Shown: piece after piece, positions 58,701 through 64,000 of the stretch | Layout of the letters: each line of letters begins with the position of its first letter | Numbering within the stretch: position 1 is the stretch's first letter | DNA from: Datisca glomerata | Taxonomy: Eukaryota; Streptophyta; Magnoliopsida; Cucurbitales; Datiscaceae | Assembly (NCBI GenBank): GCA_003255025.1 | Contig: QANY01006236.1 | Span: forward strand, 62,001 to 126,000 | Direction of reading: 5' to 3' | DNA length: 64,000 bases | The notes under the pieces: model-generated | Seen by the model: the letters and a program-made list of their open reading frames with translations, nothing else | Databases searched by the model: none | Told to the model about the DNA's origin: nothing | Program-made: the position numbers and the translations under genes

Positions 58701-59340
58701 TTTTTTAAAAAATGATTATTCTTTTTAGTGATCAATAAATATAGCTCTTTACTCATTATTTTGAACTTGTCTTTCTGTTGGTTTTTAGATTCTTGCTACT
58801 GGAAATTTAGAGAGGGGAATAGTAATACACAACAAGTATGTAATGAATGCGTAAGTCTGTAAACAATTTTAACAAATAGTAAAGAATGTGTTTACATAAT
58901 ATTTTGATTACTTGTTAATATTTTGAATCTTTGAATGAAGGAAAACAAACCGAAAAGAAGGAAGCTCATTAAAGTGCACGAGAAAAAGAGATTTCAATAA
59001 AAAAAGGCTAATAAAGTCATCCCCAATTTTGAACTCTTCATACACAACGACATTTGGGTTATCAGCGGACAAAGAGAAACCAAAGCAACAACCTGACAAG
59101 GTTGACCTCCTATGCAACAAATCCCCATAATTGAGATACCTACCTTTGATATTCTTTCACAAGAGGCAATGCAATACCTAGAAAAAAAATTGTTTGAAAT
59201 ATTTGAAAAGTTTAAAAAAACATACATAACTTTTTTTATGTTTGGATTTATTAACGTTTGGATGTTTCAAAGGATATTTGAATGTTACATATGAATTAGA
59301 TGAGGTAGATGATTAGTACTTCATTGATATTTTGATGAAG
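55701..59340 (+). pseudogene. DUF1985-type gene, Ulp1-associated, decayed
   Basis: The first exon (55701-55804) encodes a very basic start, MRTQRGSKKKVSKRNSQRK, and ends at GTAAGT. Further exons lie near 55950, 56206 (VESENTEKASHEESNQNEQD) and 56640. The DUF1985 core is clear: NIIKFGLRKFALVTGLNCGP near 56700, DEMFNSFPWGRLSYELTLE near 56975 and KRAALGGFPLALI near 57070, then VYEVLPSISEGSSKYA. An acidic coiled-coil-like part follows (57344-57709), then two duplicated exons (57782-57889, 58031-58128) and tail exons up to 59340 (PTFDILSQEAMQYLEKKLFE). In relatives an Ulp1 cysteine peptidase follows; I do not find its His-Asp-Cys residues. Stops occur in several exons. Confidence 0.62.
57782..58128 (+). 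repeat. Tandemly duplicated exon
   Basis: 57782-57889 and 58031-58128 encode ENVENGEAYNNEGYGAGG and ENVEHCEAYNNERYEVVG. Both follow an AG acceptor and are followed by a GTAAGT donor, with about 140 bp of intron between. Confidence 0.75.
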
Positions 59341-59502
59341 ATAGAGAACTACTTTATTTGGATATCAACTAGTTAAATTTTAGAAGATTATGAGTAATTA
59401 GTAGTTGAATGTTACTATACTACAAATTTTCTAACATATGATTAACTGATGAAGTAATATCAAGATTAATTACAACTTATAAATCTATATGTATTACAAG
59501 GA

Positions 59503-59870
59503 AATAGGCAGAAACAAATATGGAGTAAAGTCCACTGCATCTCCGGTAAAAAAGGTGTTTACGAGTCATAAACATGTATGTAACCTGACAAATATTTATT
59601 CAAAATAAAAGAGATAGCAAAAGTACGATGCTTATGGTTCTCCTATTTCAAAAGAGTACATAAATTGTCAACAACAAAAAAACATAATAGGCAGAAACAA
59701 AGTACACAGCATCTCCAACTCAATACGTTAAATATATGTTTATGACCGGTAAATATTTATTTAACCAGACACATTTTCTATTCAAAATAAAAGAGACACT
59801 AACAATATGGTGCAAAGTTTCTCCTTCTTCCAGAACATAAAACGGTAAATAAATGGTCAAAAATAGACAT
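59503..59870. repeat. 183-bp tandem duplication between convergent genes
   Basis: 'ataggcagaaacaaa' begins at 59503 and 59686. Both copies continue through 'gcatctcc', 'aaatatttatt', 'ttcaaaataaaagaga' and 'tggttctcc'/'agtttctcc'. It lies in the interval between the ends of the two MULE genes. Confidence 0.75.
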
Positions 59871-59879
59871 TTTCAACGA

Positions 59880-61917
59880 GAAGAACTAACTGCTACATTT
59901 TTTGAGTTCTTGCACGTCCTTTTATTATGAACAAATGATCACACGAACCACATTTCACCTTATTCTTTTCATCAACAGGTGGAATCCTCCTTTTTCTAGG
60001 CCTCTCAGGTTGACGCCTAACCATCAGTGGTATAATAACCTCTTCTTGCACTTCGGATTATAAATTTCACTCAAATTTATTTCCAACAGGATTGATATTT
60101 GAAAAGTATGTTGCAAATAGTTCATTCTTAAAGTAATAATTAAAAACATAAGGGTAAAGATTCATGCCCCTATGAGAAAAAATCGCACAAGCATGTGCAC
60201 AAGACAGGTAATCCAAATCCCACATTCTGCACTTACAAGTCCTATCTTACAAATGTACAAAATAGTGAATAGAACCATCCACAACGTGAAACTTATTAAT
60301 GTCCACAACAATACCTGAAAGAGAAAAAAAATTAACAAGTTGTGGATGGTTCTATTCACTATATTGTAAAAAAATGAACTTATCAACATGTTACGTCCCG
60401 CAGTAAACATCACCCGTAACTCTCTTTCAGCCCACTTAGTTAATGAGGTAATAGTGTAACTAGCAGCCGTCCTTCGATCATAAAATCATTCTTGCAACTT
60501 CGCCTCAATATGCTCAATGAAATACCAAACAGGCAATTCTCTAGCATCCTTGAAAAGAGCATTTATGCTCTCAGTTATATTAGAGTCCATTATATTATAT
60601 CTACGTCTAACAAAGTGGGAACTCACCCAACTCTCATAGACAATACCTTCTAGATAGCTTTGAATGCCTGGACCAATTGATTCTAGTCTTTGCATATATT
60701 GCTCAAAATCAACGAAACGATACGCCTTAACACACAAATAGAAAATTATGTCAATTGTCGAACTTTTCCAAGTCGACTTAACATTCATCAACAAGATGCA
60801 TACAATACCTATGTTTCACATCATGAACCGCTTTAACCACAACTTCTGGTATACTCCAATGCCGATCAGATACAAATACAAGTTGCTCACGATCACCATA
60901 TGCACATTGAAGCTTCTAAAGAAACCATGCCCAAGACCTATTGTTTTCAGTATCAAAGAAAACATTAAATGAATGACAATTATGTTCATAGACACATTAT
61001 CTAAGCAAATATTAGGCAAGACTTTACTTACCACGATTATTCTCTTTCAAAGCAACACAATATGTAGGAAGAATTGCATATGACTCTTCCGAAGATCCAC
61101 GAATCAACTCCAATGTTCCACACCATGTTTGCAACGAATATAATCTACAATCTCCTTAGGAATAGTATTATCCCCAACACTAGTCATGTACCTACTCTTA
61201 ACAAACTCACTAATGATGGAAGAAGTTGCTTGATAATGACCACTATGCACAACCGTCAAAGAGCAACTATAGTCATTAACATACTTATGAACAATCCAAA
61301 GATCACTATCATCAAAACATGTAGCACGAAAGTGCCATATACAATTCTAGTGCACGCAACGAAAAACCAAACGAGAATGATTGGACTTTACAGTTCTATA
61401 TTCAAAATGGGCCTCAATGCAATAACCTTCAATGCTTTTATCAACACGTCCTTATTAGAAAAAATATGTTGTTTCCTAATAATAAAAGATGGAGGTAAAT
61501 TCTCTACATCTATATACTAAACAAAAACATCATCATTTGCTATTGGTTCAACAACCATAGATGACGATGAGGCAACATGAGTAACTGAATGTGCTATATC
61601 AGCAACTTTCTGAATCATATTGGTACTATTAACATAACTGGAGACAATTAAAGAACAATTTAATACCTTCTCATTCTTAATCAGCGCCAAGTACCACCTA
61701 ACACACATGAGTCATCCTTAATCTCCAAAGCACCATATTCTAAATTTTCATATAACTGAATTTCTCGAGCTTCTAAACTAATGTCTGACACCAACAAACC
61801 AATCAAATAATTATAATTTGAGTTGTCATCAATAAATAATGGCTTCATTTTATAATCAACAAAGTTCTTGGTAACATTCCAATCCTCATGATAAAAGACA
61901 ACAATAGGGATTTACAT
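59880..61917 (-). pseudogene. Mutator-like (MULE) transposase, broken
   Basis: On the minus strand the start is near 61917, with PIVVFYHEDWNVTKNFVDYK, the N-terminal domain of plant MULE transposases; codon 2 is a stop. Then come HFEYRTVKSNHSRLVFRCVH in shifted frames (61400-61320), the DDE core region (61030-60500) with FVDFEQYMQRLESIGPGIQS and YNIMDSNITESINALFKDAR (the N..ES.N...K.AR block), and a SWIM-type zinc finger, CKCRMWDLDYLSCAHACA (CxC...CxH), at about 60250-60190. The C-terminus (60060-59890) is basic, with RKRRIPPVDEKNKVKCGSCD. Introns and frameshifts are mixed. It would cut and join MULE ends but is clearly defective. Confidence 0.82.
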
Positions 61918-62460
61918 CTGACAAAAACAAATAATACTAGAATTATAAATGTTCCACTACACCAAAAAAAATCACCTCTGTTACACTACATATGAGGATT
62001 AAATGACATGAATTTTAACAGCTACTATATAAACACTTCAAAATCAACAAAATTGTTTCAATTGAACACACCAAAAATTCTTTTATATTTTATCAACTTA
62101 ATATAGATGCACTCATTAGATTTGACACTTGTAAACTTACCTACCTCAACATAAAATAAAGACAAGTTATTAAGTTAATATATTTACATGCCCAAGAATA
62201 GTAATTATGAGTCATACATGCCTAAACCTAGCTAAAAGGACTAATTTATATATTATAATATGAATAAAATCACATAAGTAAGATGAATACGTGATAGACA
62301 AGAAAAACATAGCCAATAGGACAAGTTTATATATTAAAATAAGAATACAATCACTTGGTCAAAATTAATCTGTGATAGATAAAGAAAGAAGGAGAAATAC
62401 ATACCTCTGCAATTCCAAACGAAGATGAAATCAGAGAGAGACAGAACTCGCCTAATAGAA

Positions 62461-62504
<44 letters not shown>

Positions 62505-62930
62505 CCAGACAGAGTCATGTAATAAGTCAACAATCGATCAAATTTTACTAAGACTTACCAGTGAATACGAAATGGGAGAAGATGCCAATTAAAGGGAGAG
62601 AAAAAAATTTGAAGCAAAATTCCACTAAAATTTGTTTTGAACATGATAAAATGTTATAGAATAGACATAAAATTGTGAAAACATTAAAAAAATTTAACTG
62701 CAGATTTGATTGAAAACAACGAAGGAACGTCAATGGTGGATGTTGAAGAAGATGTAGTTGGAAGCTAATTAACGCCACTTTAAATTTTTTTTGTAACAAA
62801 AATAGTTATTAAGGGTAAAATAGTAACTTCAATATAACTAAAAAATCTTAAACTTAATTAGAGTTATTTTTACATGTACTATAATTAAGGGTGTTGCTAG
62901 TTGTTTTTAAAATGAGGCTACCTACTATAA
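61918..62930. other. Upstream region of the MULE transposase
   Basis: AT-rich, with a plausible intron acceptor (ttttgtcag, minus) just before the start at 61917. It includes an (AT)n(AG)n microsatellite at 62459-62505. No other coding is seen. Confidence 0.55.
62459..62505. repeat. (AT)n(AG)n compound microsatellite
   Basis: About 22 bases of alternating AT are followed by about 20 bases of alternating AG. Confidence 0.95.
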
Positions 62931-64000
62931 TCTTTTGAACGATTAACTTTTAAAAGTTAAAAATTAAAATTAGTTTAACGTCAAAAGATTAAAAAGTTAA
63001 AAATTAAAAAACTAAAAGTTAAAATTGAAGAAATTAAGAGTCAAATTAAAAACATAAAATATTTGAGTTATTTATGAAGAAATCGAGACGGGACAAGTCG
63101 GGATCAAAAAATTGTCTCGTGTACCGTCCCGTCCCGAGAAACCGGGATAAAAAATTTGTCCCGTCCTATCCGACCGATTTGGGATAAGATATGTATTTTG
63201 AGACGACTACACATTCCTGATAAAAAATCATGTCTATATCTATAATAAGTTTTGGTCAGTAAAAGTTTCAACAAAAAAATGTAAAATAGAAAGGAGGAAC
63301 ACTTTTGGTTGTGACGGCGACTAAGGACTATATATGTGTGTGTACAGAGAGAGAGATTAATGACAAGATACAGCTAATCAACTAATTTATCACATAAGCA
63401 GAATTAAGACAGCTCATCCAGCAGATTTGATTTAGAACATGGTACTACAAAAGGCACATGACATGCCAAAAGGCACATGAATTCATATCCATCCAAGAAA
63501 AAATATTGCTTCCAAAGTACAATCTCCTCATAACCAAATTTTCCCAACCACAGACTGATTTATATAAACTAACAAACCTTTGGTGGAATGGTACTATGGA
63601 ATATTTTCTTTATCAGGCAAGATCTGCACATAAGTTAATATATTTATAATCTTCAGAAAATAACCAAAAATTATTGTTATTATGAGAATCAAACATCTAC
63701 GATCCATTCCAAATTGTTGAGTATTAGAAGAGTAGATGTATCTAGATTGGCAGAGATGCTCAAAGAGTGCAGTAGTGAATTGATGCATAATTACAGTGAA
63801 TAAGTTAAGACTCTTTTTTATATACGAAAAAAAGGACACCGTATTTTGGTCATGATAAAAGAATTGCTTCACATTCAAATACGAGACATTGTTCACATCC
63901 CGTAAGAGGAGCTACATGGTTAATTTTTACCATTCGGTAAATAAACTCTGTCCCATACCCCAGAAAAAGTTTCTATCTAAAAGTTACCTAATGTTTGTTA
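62931..64000. other. Unassigned AT-rich sequence
   Basis: No gene recognised. 62935-63050 is rich in 'aaaagttaaaaattaaaa'. At 63070-63185 a GC-richer block repeats 'gggat.aaaaaatt.tc.cgt' twice about 54 bp apart (63090 and 63144). Confidence 0.5.

Larger units (their letters stand above)
54375..62930. mobile_element. MULE with transposase and DUF1985 gene
   Basis: A minus-strand Mutator-like transposase (59880-61917) and a plus-strand DUF1985-type gene (55701-59340) converge on each other. MULEs that carry Ulp1-peptidase/DUF1985 genes are known in plants (Kaonashi type), and the pairing here fits. Edges are tentative: 'aactgtaaatatgacccatc' near 54400 and, reversed, 'acatgtaaaaataactctaa' near 62870 may be remnants of terminal inverted repeats. 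No TSD was identified. Confidence 0.6.

Overview
This is nuclear DNA from a flowering plant, probably a eudicot. It is AT-rich and built almost entirely from nested, decayed transposable elements (Ty3/gypsy and Ty1/copia LTR retrotransposons, Mutator-like elements (MULEs), a probable MITE and a non-LTR fragment). I see no intact host gene, tRNA or rRNA. Two N bases (20488, 28847) suggest a draft assembly. Most coding regions are pseudogenes, so they are given as domain-level calls.

Layout. (1) 1-8307: 3' part of a plus-strand Ty3/gypsy element of the Tat type, with protease, RT, two RNase H domains, integrase, two tandem-repeat arrays, a decayed antisense gene and the 3' LTR. (2) 8832-19331: a complete but degenerate Tat-type element on the minus strand, with LTRs at both ends and a perfect ATTAG target-site duplication (TSD). 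It carries a plus-strand antisense gene with its own TATA box and an intron, and a rearranged Ty1/copia fragment at about 15205-17576. (3) 19605-49125: a third, minus-strand element with a TTACT TSD. It encodes gag but no recognisable pol, and carries an array of about 18 units of 73 bp beside its 3' LTR. Its leader was split by a plus-strand Ty1/copia element (27734-46765), which was itself split between integrase and RT by a minus-strand relative (33967-42669). This is a three-level nest. (4) 49131-51066: mostly unassigned sequence with a probable MITE. (5) 51067-53663: a foldback, MULE-like element made almost wholly of interleaved short palindromes, followed by a degenerate direct copy of its own terminus. 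(6) 53935-54364: a zf-RVT/RNase H fragment. (7) About 54375-62930: a MULE with a minus-strand transposase and, convergent to it, a plus-strand intron-containing DUF1985 gene of the Ulp1-peptidase-associated type. (8) 62931-64000: AT-rich sequence with nothing recognised.

How the parts relate. Within each LTR element the genes follow the usual gag-protease-polymerase-integrase logic, but stops, frameshifts and deletions mean none looks autonomous. The features that recur beyond the standard gene set are antisense genes between pol and the 3' LTR of both Tat-type elements, private tandem arrays in the same interval, a hairpin-forming minisatellite inside the copia LTRs, and the palindrome array of the foldback element.
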